From NCBI RefSeq assembly GCF_002895525.1, contig NZ_AZRL01000021.1, positions 1 to 64,000 on the forward strand: DNA of 64,000 bases, written 5' to 3'. The stretch comes from Petrotoga olearia DSM 13574 (lineage in GTDB: Bacteria; Thermotogota; Thermotogae; Petrotogales; Petrotogaceae). Under the pieces are notes generated by a model. The model searched no databases, was not told the DNA's origin, and saw only the letters and a program-made list of their open reading frames with translations. Below are positions 1-9,487 of this stretch, one piece after another; the stretch's first letter is position 1, and each line of letters begins with the position of its first letter. Position numbers and translations under genes: made by a program.

Positions 1-170
1 GAGCGGGGTGAAAGGGCGCTAAAAGAACTTTTAGATATAAAATGATTTTCAAAAATAAGCTTATGATTTTAAGAGGGTTACAGGGCGAAGCCCTCCACCT
101 CCACTGGGTCTAAGGGACCGCAGGTCCCTTCCTTAAAAAGGTGGGGAGCGGGGTGAAAGGGCGCTAAAAT
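1..170. repeat. Dispersed intergenic repeat block (R1 family)
   Basis: Gene-free segment before the TPR gene. A 24-base unit beginning GAGCGGGGTGAAAGGGCG occurs identically at 1-24 and 146-169. Between the copies are two small perfect hairpins: AGGGC-GAA-GCCCT (82-94) and AAGGGACC-GCA-GGTCCCTT (112-130). Related hairpins and the TTCAAAAATAAGCTT stretch recur at about 2105-2280. The block is richer in G+C than its surroundings. I see no coding capacity. Confidence 0.75.
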
Positions 171-195
171 CAAAAACAATTAGGAGAATTGACAT

Positions 196-1401
196 ATGTA
201 TCGACTTCTTAAAAAAATATCTTTTCTAACTTTCTCTATTTTTTTCATATCTTTGCCTATTTTCGCAGGTACTTTGGATAGCTACGTTTATACTTTTGAT
301 ACTGATGAATTATTAGTTTCATCCCAGAGGAGTTTGAACGTTTTGGGATTGTATTTAAAATACTATGAAACAGGTAATGAAGAATATAAAACTGCAGCTA
401 ATCAAACAAGGCCTTATATACTTTCTTCTTTAGAACCTGATGATTCAGCGGCTTTGAACGTTCTTTCAGAGTACCAACCTGGTAATGAGGCGGAGAGTAT
501 CAACAAGATTGAGATATTACTCAATAATTATCCCGATTCAGTGATTCTTAATGCCGTCAAAATTCTATTTAACTTTGAAGTCTGGGAAAAATCCAATAAT
601 ATGGAAGCATTTAAGAAAATTTTAAGTTCTATTGATATAATAGAGAATGCAATTGGCGAGAACCCTTTTACAATTTATTACAAATCAATTCTAACATGGG
701 AAGAATCAAACCTTCAAGAAAAAGAAAACATATTCCAGAATCTGGAAAAAGCCTTTTTTTCTTATCCTTCAAACAGAAAAATTCAAGAATTGCTCATAGT
801 TCAAGCTTTTGAATTAGGCAAATATGAAAGGGTGAAACAACTCTCAGGGGATTATGTGAATCGTTCACAAAAAGACGAAAGAATAATGTTTTTAATAGCC
901 CTTTCATATTACAATTTGGATGAAAAATCAGAGTCGAGAAATATTATTAATTGGATCCTTCAAAATTCTAACAAAAAAAACGTTCTTTCAAAAAGTTATG
1001 AGCTTTTAGGAGACATTTCAGTAACGTCATCTCAGAAGATAAATTATTATAAAACCGCTATTGATCTTGATCCTCAGAATGCAGAGGCTTTAGCTAAACT
1101 TGGAATAACTTTGTACGAAGGTGATAAGACCGACACCAACGATTTGACAATTGCAAGAATTTATTTAACAAAAGCACTCATGTACGATCCAAACAATCCT
1201 GAAATAAAACAAACTTTGAACTCTATAGATAGAAGACTCACCAGAAAAAAATCTTCGACCACGTTGTTACCTTTATTTATAGTAATTTCAGCCATATTCT
1301 ATGTAGTATTCAGATTTGGGAGTGAAGAAGGCAGCCTCAAGCGCCCCGAAGGGGGTTCAAGGAAAGACAGCCTCACGGCAAGTAAGGAGGAAAAAAATTG
1401 A
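196..1401 (+). CDS. TPR-repeat membrane-anchored protein
   Basis: A 401-residue protein probably involved in protein-protein contacts at the cell envelope. The first 25 residues form a signal peptide or N-terminal anchor (KK followed by a hydrophobic run). Helical repeats fill the middle; the clearest TPR-like unit lies around residues 265-320 ([20 protein letters not shown] type). A second hydrophobic segment is at about 353-372, so the chain may span the membrane twice. An AGGAGA SD at 182-187 fits the ATG. The last 25 codons are GC-rich and contain a CCCC-GAA-GGGG hairpin (1344-1354), unlike the rest of the gene and resembling the local repeat DNA. The stop overlaps the thyX start. The exact role is unknown. 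Confidence 0.8.
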   Translation: MYRLLKKISFLTFSIFFISLPIFAGTLDSYVYTFDTDELLVSSQRSLNVLGLYLKYYETGNEEYKTAANQTRPYILSSLEPDDSAALNVLSEYQPGNEAESINKIEILLNNYPDSVILNAVKILFNFEVWEKSNNMEAFKKILSSIDIIENAIGENPFTIYYKSILTWEESNLQEKENIFQNLEKAFFSYPSNRKIQELLIVQAFELGKYERVKQLSGDYVNRSQKDERIMFLIALSYYNLDEKSESRNIINWILQNSNKKNVLSKSYELLGDISVTSSQKINYYKTAIDLDPQNAEALAKLGITLYEGDKTDTNDLTIARIYLTKALMYDPNNPEIKQTLNSIDRRLTRKKSSTTLLPLFIVISAIFYVVFRFGSEEGSLKRPEGGSRKDSLTASKEEKN

Positions 1402-2102
1402 AGATGGACATTGAAAGTGAATTTATCAAAGTGCTCGACAAAGGTTTTGTTAGCGTTGTTGATATTATGGGAGATGACAGATCTGCAGTTAGGGCTGCCA
1501 GAGTCTCGCATGGAAAAGACTTATCAACCGAGGAGAAAGACAGAAAGCTTATAAACTACTTGATTGAACATGGTCACCTATCCCCATTTGAACATATCAC
1601 TTTTACATTTCATGTGAAAGCGCCCATCTTTGTGGTTAGACAATGGTTTCGGCATAGGATAGGAATGTCTCCTAATGAGATCAGCAGAAGATATACATCA
1701 AAAAACGCAAACGAGTTTTACATCCCAGATCATATCAGAGTGCAGGATACAAATAACAAACAGAGTAGTAATGTATATTCTGATGAACAGTTAAAAGAAG
1801 AAGCGCTTGAAGTTATTGAAGATGTTTATAAGAAAAGTTACGAGGCTTACGAAAAACTTATAAATATGGGTGTAGCAAGAGAAATGGCACGCATTATACT
1901 TCCCGTGGGGGAATATACTGAATTTTATTTAACTACCAATGCCCGAGCTTTAATGCACTTCTTGGATTTAAGGGCATCTTCACATGCGCAATGGGAAATT
2001 CAACAGTACGCTAAGGCTTTGGCACGATTTTTTCAAAAGACTTGTCCTTGGAGTTATGAAGCATATTTGAAGCATCAGTATAAAGGAGATCTTTTGAAGT
2101 AG
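1398..2102 (+). CDS. thyX: Flavin-dependent thymidylate synthase ThyX
   Basis: Makes dTMP from dUMP with methylene-tetrahydrofolate, FAD and NADPH. The diagnostic ThyX signature is at residues 85-99: RHR, eight residues, then S, followed by RRY. This falls within the known RHR-X7-8-S family pattern. The 234-residue length is normal. I prefer the TTG at 1398, which overlaps the stop of the TPR gene and lies seven bases after AAGGAGG (1384-1390); an ATG at 1404 is an alternative. Translation is probably coupled to the upstream gene. Identification is secure from the motif. Confidence 0.95.
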   Translation: MKMDIESEFIKVLDKGFVSVVDIMGDDRSAVRAARVSHGKDLSTEEKDRKLINYLIEHGHLSPFEHITFTFHVKAPIFVVRQWFRHRIGMSPNEISRRYTSKNANEFYIPDHIRVQDTNNKQSSNVYSDEQLKEEALEVIEDVYKKSYEAYEKLINMGVAREMARIILPVGEYTEFYLTTNARALMHFLDLRASSHAQWEIQQYAKALARFFQKTCPWSYEAYLKHQYKGDLLK

Positions 2103-2405
2103 TTTCAATAGTGGACCCCGCTTTTTCAACTGCTAGGTTTTAGGGATCGCAGGTCCCTTTCTCAGAAGAGCGGAGAACAGGGTAAAAGGGTTCAAAAATA
2201 AGCTTTTGATTTTAGAAGGGTCACAGGGCGGAGCCCTCCCCCCTCACTGGGCTAGGGACCTCAGGTCCCTTTCTAAGAAGGTTGGGCAGCTTTTTGCAGC
2301 CTTGTGCAAAAAGCTTTTTTAAGTTTGTCGCAGGGTGCAAACAATGCTTTTAAATGAATTTGCCCTTGATTTGGGGTTTTTAAAGGGAACCCCCCTTAAT
2401 GTTCA
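2103..2405. repeat. Composite intergenic repeat block (R1 plus R2 modules)
   Basis: Gene-free stretch of about 340 bases between thyX and bamA. It carries R1-type modules (AGGGACCTCAGGTCCCT-like hairpin near 2254-2271, CAGGGCGGAGCCCT near 2224-2237). These are followed by an R2 module: a perfect 11-bp stem AGCTTTTTGCA (2288-2298) with TGCAAAAAGCT (2305-2315) around GCCTTG, then a T run that could terminate thyX transcription. A partly preserved GGGGTTTTTAAAGGGAACCCCCCTT motif follows near 2373-2397. It shows both repeat families abutting each other. Confidence 0.75.
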
Positions 2406-2444
2406 ATGGCACTATCAAAACACAAAAAATTAGGAGGTTGTAAT

Positions 2445-4706
2445 ATGAAAAAACATTTTCTATTATTTTTTGTCTTTCTTATCACAGCATTAGCATTTTC
2501 AATAACCCTTTTAAACGACATTTCTTACAATGTAGATATATCGTATGCGGCAACTGATGTGGAAAGGATATTAACAAATTTTGGTATACATGAAGGCTAT
2601 TATGTAGGGGATATAGATATTCGATTAGCCCTTCAAGAAATATTAAAGTTAGGTTATTTTACCTCAGTGTCTTACAATTTGGATGATAATGGGAATCTAG
2701 AAATCATATTTAAGCCCAATCCCATTGTAACAAATTATGAAGTTGAGATATTAGGTGATGGATTGATAGACAAAAAAAACATTCGTTCGTCGATCAGTTT
2801 GAACACTAATATTCCCTTGAATCTGAACGATTATCAAACCTCTATGAAAAACATACAAGATTTGTACATAAAAAACGGTTACCAATTTGTTGATATATAC
2901 TCTAATCTAAAAATGACTGGGGATGAAATCATCCTAGAAGCAACAGAGATAAACAATAAAGAATATTCATCCGACACCTTGGTTTTCATCGTTAAAGAGT
3001 ATTCTCTTTGGGATTTAGAGTTAAGAGGAGAGTTATCCCAACTGGATAAAGAAGACATAAAGGAAAGAATCGGTTTTGATTTTAGGAAAGATTGGAATAA
3101 CAAATTTTTCTTGTTTAGGCCCAACGCCAAAGAAACCTACCCGAGTTTTCAAAAGATTCAAAATATATTGAACTCGTTAAATCAAATACCTTTTTTCTCC
3201 GCAAATACTTATTTTGGATTTGAAGTAATTGAAATAGAAGAGAACAAAGGTGGAGAGCTATTACTTGTTTTAGAAGGCGACTTAAGAAAAGTTGTCCCGC
3301 AAGAGCCAGTAACAGTAAATAGTATCACTTTTGTTGGAAATGAAAGTATAGAAAATTTTAGATTGAATGAGGTTGTTAATAAGTTTGTTCCAATAGGAGA
3401 ACCAGTAAATAATTTAGACCTTCTATACGCTTACGATAATGTCCAAAAAATTTATTATGACAACGGATATGTTTACACCTTAATTACTCCTAAATACCAA
3501 GATGAGGAATTGATCTTCGAAATAACAGAACCAAAGGTTGGAGACGTCCAGATAACTCAAGAAGCAAGCGCTAAAACTAAACCATATATAGTTGAGTCTT
3601 TAGTGAAGATAAAGCCAGGCAAGGTTTTCAATCAGAAACAATTACAAGATACATATATATCTTTCATGGGAACCGGATTTTTCAAAGACGTTATAATACA
3701 GCCCATCCAGCAAGCCCAAGATGTAATAGGTTTTAAGATAACCCCCATAGAAAGTGGAAAATTAGGAAAATTAATGGGAGGTGTAACCTGGACACTCCCC
3801 GACAATGCAGAATGGTATCAAGGCTTTACGGGCGAGCTTGAAGTTCAATGGTTAAATCCTTTTGGATACGGACAAACTTTTTCTCTTAACACATCTTTAA
3901 ATCCTATGAGAAATTACTATTCTGTTGGATTCGATTACGATGTTATCAAGTTAGGTGGTAGCGATCTAGATTTAAGCGCTGGCATACATTATACGATAAG
4001 TGAAGATGGAAGGTATTATTCGAACATAGGAGAAAATGCAACAAACTATCTGTCATTATCTGTAGCTCCAAGATACAGTATACAAGACTTCTCTTACATA
4101 ACAAGTTCTTTTACCTACAATAACTACACATTGGTGGATGAAAATACTCTTAATGTAATTTCTGGATCTGTTGGGTACCTATACAACAGTTTAGATAGCC
4201 CTTTTAGGCCGTATAATGGTCAATATTTCCAAATCAGCGGTATAGGAGGAGTTGAAACGAGTAATACCGATAATTACTATATTGGTGCTACCACAGAAGG
4301 TAAATTATTTAACAGTTTTTATAAATTCACCTTGGGAAATAGACTAAAATTGGGTACCGTGTATAATTCTAACCCTGATTCTAACCTTCATTATCTATTC
4401 AATGTTGGAGGAATGTACTCTGTAAGGACTTCTAATTTTTACGAACAAAAAGGAGAAAATTTATTTTTATTTAACACCGAGTTGGCTTATGAGCTAGCCA
4501 CAGGTCAAGTTCCTTTAGACCTTATCGCCTATTTTGATTACGGTAGCGCTCAAGATGATATTAGTAACCTTTTAGGCGATGGCATCTTGTCTTTTGGTGG
4601 TGGATTAAGGTTCACAATTCCCTTATTTGGACAAATAGGATTTGGATATGGATGGGATCAGGACTTAGAAGGAAAGGTTTGGTTCGGTTTTGGTCAGACC
4701 TTTTAA
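2445..4706 (+). CDS. bamA: Outer-membrane assembly protein BamA (Omp85 family)
   Basis: Inserts beta-barrel proteins into the outer membrane. The start at ATG 2445 gives 753 residues, follows AGGAGG (2432-2437) by seven bases and exposes a good signal peptide (MKKHFLLFFVFLITALAFS); an in-frame ATG at 2406 lacks this. Residues about 20-375 form several POTRA-type modules (for example YFTSVSYNLDDNGNLEI and VNSITFVGNESIENF). Residues about 390-753 are the barrel, rich in alternating aromatic strands and ending in phenylalanine (GFGQTF), as expected for an outer-membrane protein. It fits an organism with a Thermotogota-type outer sheath. Confidence 0.9.
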   Translation: MKKHFLLFFVFLITALAFSITLLNDISYNVDISYAATDVERILTNFGIHEGYYVGDIDIRLALQEILKLGYFTSVSYNLDDNGNLEIIFKPNPIVTNYEVEILGDGLIDKKNIRSSISLNTNIPLNLNDYQTSMKNIQDLYIKNGYQFVDIYSNLKMTGDEIILEATEINNKEYSSDTLVFIVKEYSLWDLELRGELSQLDKEDIKERIGFDFRKDWNNKFFLFRPNAKETYPSFQKIQNILNSLNQIPFFSANTYFGFEVIEIEENKGGELLLVLEGDLRKVVPQEPVTVNSITFVGNESIENFRLNEVVNKFVPIGEPVNNLDLLYAYDNVQKIYYDNGYVYTLITPKYQDEELIFEITEPKVGDVQITQEASAKTKPYIVESLVKIKPGKVFNQKQLQDTYISFMGTGFFKDVIIQPIQQAQDVIGFKITPIESGKLGKLMGGVTWTLPDNAEWYQGFTGELEVQWLNPFGYGQTFSLNTSLNPMRNYYSVGFDYDVIKLGGSDLDLSAGIHYTISEDGRYYSNIGENATNYLSLSVAPRYSIQDFSYITSSFTYNNYTLVDENTLNVISGSVGYLYNSLDSPFRPYNGQYFQISGIGGVETSNTDNYYIGATTEGKLFNSFYKFTLGNRLKLGTVYNSNPDSNLHYLFNVGGMYSVRTSNFYEQKGENLFLFNTELAYELATGQVPLDLIAYFDYGSAQDDISNLLGDGILSFGGGLRFTIPLFGQIGFGYGWDQDLEGKVWFGFGQTF

Positions 4707-4735
4707 ATCGTAGCTCTTTTAAGGGGGATCTTTAG

Positions 4736-5221
4736 TTGTACAAAAATTCTCATATTTTTGTAAAGTTTAAAGTAAACTGGAAGAAGTATGTTATTCAAAG
4801 TTTGTTGGCTACCGTCACTATCTTTTTCATACTTTTGATTTTGAATGTTCAAGACAGGCCCATAATAGTCAGTTCTTTAGGGGCATCGACTTTTATTGTT
4901 TTCGCGATGCCACAAAGTATGGTCGCTAAGACTAGGAACTTGATGGGAGGACATGCGGTAGGGTTTATATGCGGAACTATTTTTTCTTTGTTGCTTAATG
5001 GTAATTTTGTATTTTCTAATTTATCCTATGCACTTGCTGTAGGCCTCTCAACATTCATTATGGTTTTCATAGATACAGAACATCCACCAGCTGCAGGTAC
5101 GGCATTGAGTTTGAGTATAAACGGTTTTAGTTTAAATGCATTTTTGTCTGTTTTTATTAGTGTGACAATCTTGGCGGTTGTCCATCATTTTTTAAAACCG
5201 CATATGATAGATTTAATATGA
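4736..5221 (+). CDS. HPP-family integral membrane protein
   Basis: A 161-residue membrane protein with four hydrophobic helices. The family signature HPPAAGTAL is present (around residues 122-130, in DTEHPPAAGTALSLS). HPP proteins include nitrite and other small-solute transport proteins, but I cannot assign a substrate here. The TTG start at 4736 lies about eight bases after an AAGGGGGA SD (4721-4728). It follows bamA by only 29 bases, so the two are probably co-transcribed, and it ends before the lysine riboswitch. Confidence 0.8.
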   Translation: MYKNSHIFVKFKVNWKKYVIQSLLATVTIFFILLILNVQDRPIIVSSLGASTFIVFAMPQSMVAKTRNLMGGHAVGFICGTIFSLLLNGNFVFSNLSYALAVGLSTFIMVFIDTEHPPAAGTALSLSINGFSLNAFLSVFISVTILAVVHHFLKPHMIDLI

Positions 5222-5293
5222 AATAGAAAAGTAACTTTTTTTTATTCTTTGTGTTATTTGAATATGTTATCTTATGAACAACTAAATTATATA

Positions 5294-5465
5294 AAGCGGA
5301 GGCGCAACCGAGAATAGTACCTTCTTCTTTTCAAAGAGGGTAATTTAGAAGAAGTGAAAGGCGAGGTTGCCGAAGAAGTAAGAAGAAAAACCCTCATCTT
5401 CTAACTTCTGGGTATGTGGGGAATACCTGCATAACTGTCACGTGAAGAACGTGGAGAGCCGCTGA
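5294..5465 (+). ncRNA. Lysine riboswitch (L box) aptamer
   Basis: Senses L-lysine and controls the downstream lysine operon. Conserved L-box blocks are readable in order: AGGCGCAACCGAGAATAGTA after the 5' P1 strand, GAAAGGCGAGGTTGCCGAAG, CTTCTGGGTATG, AACTGTCACG and GTGGAGAGCCGCT. The P1 helix closes as AGCGG (5295-5299) with CCGCT (5459-5463). An intrinsic terminator follows about 30 bases later and the first gene of the lysine cluster (asd) after that, the classic arrangement for transcriptional repression by lysine. Edges are approximate. Confidence 0.93.
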
Positions 5466-5494
5466 AAATGAGAAAAAATATTTTCTTATTATTT

Positions 5495-5520
5495 AAACCT
5501 CTCCACAGTGAGAGGTTTTT
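5495..5520 (+). terminator. Riboswitch-controlled intrinsic terminator
   Basis: Perfect 9-bp stem AAACCTCTC (5495-5503) with GAGAGGTTT (5510-5518), loop CACAGT and a run of Ts. It sits between the lysine aptamer and asd and is presumably the expression platform. Confidence 0.9.
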
Positions 5521-5541
5521 TAATCTTTGGAGGTGCTTTTT

Positions 5542-6513
5542 TTGAAAGTTGGAGTTGTAGGAGCTACCGGTGAGGTAGGAAGGACATTTTTAAAGTTATT
5601 TGAAGAATACAAACTTATTAACGAGATTTCCGAATTGCGGTTGTTTGCATCTGAAAGATCTCAAGGACAGGAGATTGAGGTAGGTTCTAAAAGATACACC
5701 GTGGAAAAGTTAAAAGAAGAAAATATGAAAGAGAAGTTTGATTACCTTTTTTTCTCGGCTGGAGCCTCAGTGTCAAAAAGATTTGCCCCCATAGCTCAAC
5801 AATCAGGTAATGTTGTTATAGACAATTCTTCACAGTTTAGAATGGACGAAAAGGTCCCACTTGTTGTTCCAGAGATTAATGCAGCGTTGTTGAAAGATTA
5901 CATAGGAATAATTGCAAACCCTAACTGTTCAACTATTCAAATGGTTTTAGCTCTTAACGGTATCCATCGTGAGTTGGGTTTAAAAGAGATAGTTGTATCT
6001 ACATATCAAGCGGTATCTGGTGCTGGAAACAAGGGTATAACCGAGCTTCTAAACCAAGAAAAAGGCATAAACGAAGTGAGACATTTCCCAAGGGTTATAA
6101 AGAACAACGTCATACCTTTGATAGGTGAAAAAATGGCGAATGGGTTTACTTTTGAAGAAGAAAAGATGATAAACGAAACTAGAAAAATCTATTCTGATAA
6201 CAAGATTAAAATATTTCCCACAACCGTTAGAGTGCCTGTTCACTATGGTCATTCTGAATCCATTTTCTTCAGAACGAAGTCTGATTCTACCGTTGATGAG
6301 ATTATAAAATTGATTGAATCAACCCCAAACGTCGAGTATAACGAGGAAAAAATCACCCCAGTAGAAGTTGCAGGAACTGATATCACATTTGTCTCTAGAA
6401 TAAGAAAAGTCGAAGAAAAAACTTTTTTGATGTGGGTTATAGCAGATAATATAAGAGTTGGGGCTGCTACCAACGCAATTAGAATATTGCAAAAACACAG
6501 GGAATTGAATTGA
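5542..6513 (+). CDS. asd: Aspartate-semialdehyde dehydrogenase
   Basis: Reduces aspartyl phosphate to aspartate semialdehyde, the branch compound for lysine, threonine and methionine. The N-terminal nucleotide-binding glycine motif GATGEVG and the catalytic cysteine (Cys129, in NPNCSTIQM) are both visible. The active-site histidine region RVPVHYGH is also present. The TTG at 5542 (323 residues) is chosen because GGAGGTG (5529-5535) precedes it by six bases and the protein then begins directly with the Rossmann strand; a longer frame from 5527 overlaps that SD. First gene after the lysine riboswitch. Confidence 0.95.
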   Translation: MKVGVVGATGEVGRTFLKLFEEYKLINEISELRLFASERSQGQEIEVGSKRYTVEKLKEENMKEKFDYLFFSAGASVSKRFAPIAQQSGNVVIDNSSQFRMDEKVPLVVPEINAALLKDYIGIIANPNCSTIQMVLALNGIHRELGLKEIVVSTYQAVSGAGNKGITELLNQEKGINEVRHFPRVIKNNVIPLIGEKMANGFTFEEEKMINETRKIYSDNKIKIFPTTVRVPVHYGHSESIFFRTKSDSTVDEIIKLIESTPNVEYNEEKITPVEVAGTDITFVSRIRKVEEKTFLMWVIADNIRVGAATNAIRILQKHRELN

Positions 6514-6523
6514 GGTGTACATA

Positions 6524-7756
6524 TTGATAAAAGACCTTCCCTTTTCAGATGAAGATATAAATAATCTCTTAAAGAATGTACAAACACCTTTCTATGTCTA
6601 CGATGAAGAAGGTATAAGAAATAGAATAAGAGCCTTAAAAGACGCCTTTTCTTGGGCGGATTTCAAAGAATTTTTTGCTGTGAAGGCAACCCCTAATCCC
6701 TATATTTTAAAGATCGCAAAAGAAGAAGGTTGTGGAGTCGATTGCAGCTCAATTGCTGAATTAGTGGTAGCCGAAAAAAGCGGATTTGTAAATAACGAGA
6801 TCCTCTTTACATCCAACGACACCCCTTTACAAGAGTATGAAAAGGCTTTATCCTTAAACGCCATATTGAATCTTGACGATGTAAGCCATATCGATTTTTT
6901 AAAAGAAAAGTATACGTTACCTGATTTGATATCTATCAGGTACAATCCAGGCGGGGATTTTGGAAACGAGATAATAGGGAATTTAAAGGAATCAAAATTC
7001 GGAGTGCCAAAAAATGATCTTATAAAAGGATACAGGAGACTCAAAGATTATGGGGTTCAAAGGTTCGGACTGCATGCGATGCTGATTTCAAACGAATTGA
7101 ACCCTCAAAATATAATAAAAGTTGCTCAATTTCTTTTTGAAACCGCTGTGGAAGTCCATAAAAAATTAGGAATAGATTTTGAATTCATTGACCTTGGTGG
7201 CGGTTTTGGTATACCTTATAAACCTGAAGAGAAGGAACTCGATATATATTATGTTTCACAACAAATAAAAAGTTTGTATGAGAATATTTTATTAAAAAAT
7301 GGATTAAAGCCTCCAAAGATATTCATGGAGCATGGAAGATACATTACAGGGCCTAATGGCTACTTAATAACCAAAGTATTGCATATAAAAGATTCCTATA
7401 AAAAATATGCTGGAATTGACGCCAACTCTGCAAATTTATTGAGACCTGCTATGTATAAGGCGTATCATCATATAACGGCTTTAAACAAAAACTCTGATGA
7501 AGAAAAAGAGATGTACGATGTAGTGGGATCGTTATGCGAGAATAACGACAAACTCGCAACAGATCGACTGTTACCAAAATTAGAACGGGGAGATGTGCTA
7601 GTTTTCCATGATGTCGGTGCACATGGATACTCCATGGGATTCAACTATAACGGAAAATTGAGATCTGCTGAGTATTTGTTTACCAAAGAAAGAGAATTCA
7701 AAATGATAAGAAGAGCCGAAACGTTGGATGATTACTTTGCTACTTTAGATTTCTAA
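6524..7756 (+). CDS. lysA: Diaminopimelate decarboxylase
   Basis: PLP enzyme that converts meso-diaminopimelate to L-lysine, the last step of the pathway. Fold-type III features are present: the PLP lysine in FFAVKATPNPYIL, the glycine-rich phosphate site DLGGGFGIPY, EHGRYITGPNG, and the C-terminal cysteine block GSLCENNDKLATDR. The TTG at 6524 (410 residues) follows GAGGTG (6512-6517), which overlaps the asd stop codon; GTG 6515 lies inside that SD. Unusually, lysA comes second in the operon, ahead of the dap genes. A repeat block separates it from dapA. Confidence 0.95.
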   Translation: MIKDLPFSDEDINNLLKNVQTPFYVYDEEGIRNRIRALKDAFSWADFKEFFAVKATPNPYILKIAKEEGCGVDCSSIAELVVAEKSGFVNNEILFTSNDTPLQEYEKALSLNAILNLDDVSHIDFLKEKYTLPDLISIRYNPGGDFGNEIIGNLKESKFGVPKNDLIKGYRRLKDYGVQRFGLHAMLISNELNPQNIIKVAQFLFETAVEVHKKLGIDFEFIDLGGGFGIPYKPEEKELDIYYVSQQIKSLYENILLKNGLKPPKIFMEHGRYITGPNGYLITKVLHIKDSYKKYAGIDANSANLLRPAMYKAYHHITALNKNSDEEKEMYDVVGSLCENNDKLATDRLLPKLERGDVLVFHDVGAHGYSMGFNYNGKLRSAEYLFTKEREFKMIRRAETLDDYFATLDF

Positions 7757-7767
7757 TTCTATTAAAA

Positions 7768-7925
7768 TCCCTTTTGCAGCCTTGTGCAAAATGGTTTGTT
7801 TGCAATGCTTTGGAAATGTTTTCCAAAATCTCGTTTGCTACGCAAACGATGTACCACGCAAATGATGTATTGAATTTGGGGTTTTTAAGGGGAAACCCCT
7901 TAACGCTTGGGGAAGGGCGCTAAAA
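7768..7925. repeat. R2-family repeat inside the lysine operon
   Basis: Three hairpins in fixed order: TTTTGCA-GCCTTG-TGCAAAA (7772-7791), CGTTTGC-TAC-GCAAACG (7832-7848) and TTAAGGGG-AAA-CCCCTTAA (7885-7903). The tail GGAAGGGCGCTAAAA resembles the R1 24-mer. The block is 204 bases from lysA stop to dapA and interrupts an otherwise tightly spaced operon. Confidence 0.8.
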
Positions 7926-7960
7926 AGAGAGACATAAAATTTTAAAAGGAGGAATTTCAC

Positions 7961-8839
7961 ATGTTTACTGGTGTTGGAACAGCCATGATCACACCTTTTG
8001 ATAAAGAAATAAATGTCGATTATAATTCATTAAAATCTTTTGTTAAATATCAGCTTGATAACGGTGTTGACAGTTTAATAGTTTTGGGAACTACTGGAGA
8101 AGCACCTGCCATTGAAGAAGAAGAAAGAGAAAAAATAGTCAACACAGTAATAGAAGTTGTTAATAAAAAGGTCCCCGTTATTGTGGGTACAGGAACAAAC
8201 AATGTAAATCATGTTTTGAAAAATAACAAAATGGCCGAAAGTGCTGGAGCTGATGGGTTATTAATAGTTACTCCTTACTATAATAAGAGCACACAAAAAG
8301 GATTGGTAGAATATTTTAAATACATCTCTGAAAGAACAACTTTACCAATAATAATGTACAACGTGCCTTCGAGAACCGGTATGAATATAATTCCAGAAAC
8401 AGCTGTTTCTATTCACGAAAACTGCAAAAACGTAATTGGAATAAAAGAGGCGAGCGGTAACATAGCCCAAATAGTAGAATTATTTTCAATAAAGCCAGAT
8501 TCTCTTAAGGTATTTTCCGGAAACGACGATCAAGTTCTTCCTATAATGAGCTTAGGTGGAGATGGACTCATCTCGGTCGCCTCCAATGTTGCTCCAAAAC
8601 CTTTCGTTGATTTAACTCATAGCATTCTTAACAACGATTTAGAAAAAGCACGAAAATTAAACAATCAATTTATGAAACTCAACAAACTATTGTTCAGAGA
8701 GGTTAATCCCATTCCTGTAAAATATGCCGTTTCTTTACTAGGTTTATGTGAAAATGTTGTGAGATTACCGTTGGTGAAAGCAACTCCAGAAACAGAGAGA
8801 CTTTTGAAAGAAGAGATGGAAAGGTTGGATTTACTATGA
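7961..8839 (+). CDS. dapA: 4-hydroxy-tetrahydrodipicolinate synthase
   Basis: Condenses pyruvate with aspartate semialdehyde, the first committed lysine step. The length of 292 residues matches the family. Visible motifs are GTTGEAPAI (pyruvate carboxylate binding), TPYYNKSTQKGL (catalytic tyrosine), YNVPSRTG, and the Schiff-base lysine Lys162 in GIKEASG. AAAGGAGGA precedes the ATG at a normal distance. The stop overlaps dapB by four bases (ATGA), implying coupled translation. Confidence 0.96.
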   Translation: MFTGVGTAMITPFDKEINVDYNSLKSFVKYQLDNGVDSLIVLGTTGEAPAIEEEEREKIVNTVIEVVNKKVPVIVGTGTNNVNHVLKNNKMAESAGADGLLIVTPYYNKSTQKGLVEYFKYISERTTLPIIMYNVPSRTGMNIIPETAVSIHENCKNVIGIKEASGNIAQIVELFSIKPDSLKVFSGNDDQVLPIMSLGGDGLISVASNVAPKPFVDLTHSILNNDLEKARKLNNQFMKLNKLLFREVNPIPVKYAVSLLGLCENVVRLPLVKATPETERLLKEEMERLDLL

Positions 8840-9474
8840 AGATAGGCATAGTAGGATACAAAGGACGAATGGGAAAAGAAATAAAAGATTTGTTTGAGGA
8901 AAAAAACCATGAATTTGTTTGGGGATACGATAAAGATGGTGAATATTTTCAGGATAAGCCTCAAATTATCGTCGACTTTTCACTTCCCGAGGTTTTTGAA
9001 AAAACGGAAGAGTACGTTAGGAAATTCAACGTTCCATTGATCATTGGAACAACAGCACTTCAAGATGAACAATTTGAAGCTTTAAAAACTTTATCTAAAA
9101 ATGTACCAGTAGTTCAAAGCTACAATTTTTCAATTGGTATACAATTATTTTTAAAGATGGTGGACTTTTTAAAAGACAAAATCGATGGTTGGGATATTGA
9201 GATAATCGAAACACATCACAGGTTTAAAAAAGATAAGCCTTCAGGAACAGCGAAGATGATAAAAGACAAATTGGGTAAAGATGTTCCAATAAGCTCATTA
9301 AGACTCGGGAATGTATCAGGTGACCATGTATTGTACATGGCAAACTTGGGCGAAGTTCTTAGCGTTTCTCATAGGGCTTTATCAAGAAGAGCCTTCGCAG
9401 AAGGAGTTCTTAAGTCTGCGGAGTTTGTAATCAACAAAAAGAATGGCTATTTTACCTTTACAGACGTAATTTGA
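8836..9474 (+). CDS. dapB: 4-hydroxy-tetrahydrodipicolinate reductase
   Basis: NAD(P)H-dependent second step after DapA. The 212 residues are short compared with enterobacterial DapB (about 270) but similar to the compact Thermotogota form. The N-terminal cofactor motif [13 protein letters not shown], the active-site [16 protein letters not shown] block and the C-terminal [15 protein letters not shown] helix are all present, so the shortness is not a truncation of the core. ATGA overlap with dapA. Confidence 0.94.
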   Translation: MKIGIVGYKGRMGKEIKDLFEEKNHEFVWGYDKDGEYFQDKPQIIVDFSLPEVFEKTEEYVRKFNVPLIIGTTALQDEQFEALKTLSKNVPVVQSYNFSIGIQLFLKMVDFLKDKIDGWDIEIIETHHRFKKDKPSGTAKMIKDKLGKDVPISSLRLGNVSGDHVLYMANLGEVLSVSHRALSRRAFAEGVLKSAEFVINKKNGYFTFTDVI

Positions 9475-9487
9475 AAAGGAGGAAATT

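Noticed and set aside
2406-2444. Earlier BamA start at 2406
   Set aside because: It would bury the signal peptide and run through the AGGAGG site that serves ATG 2445.
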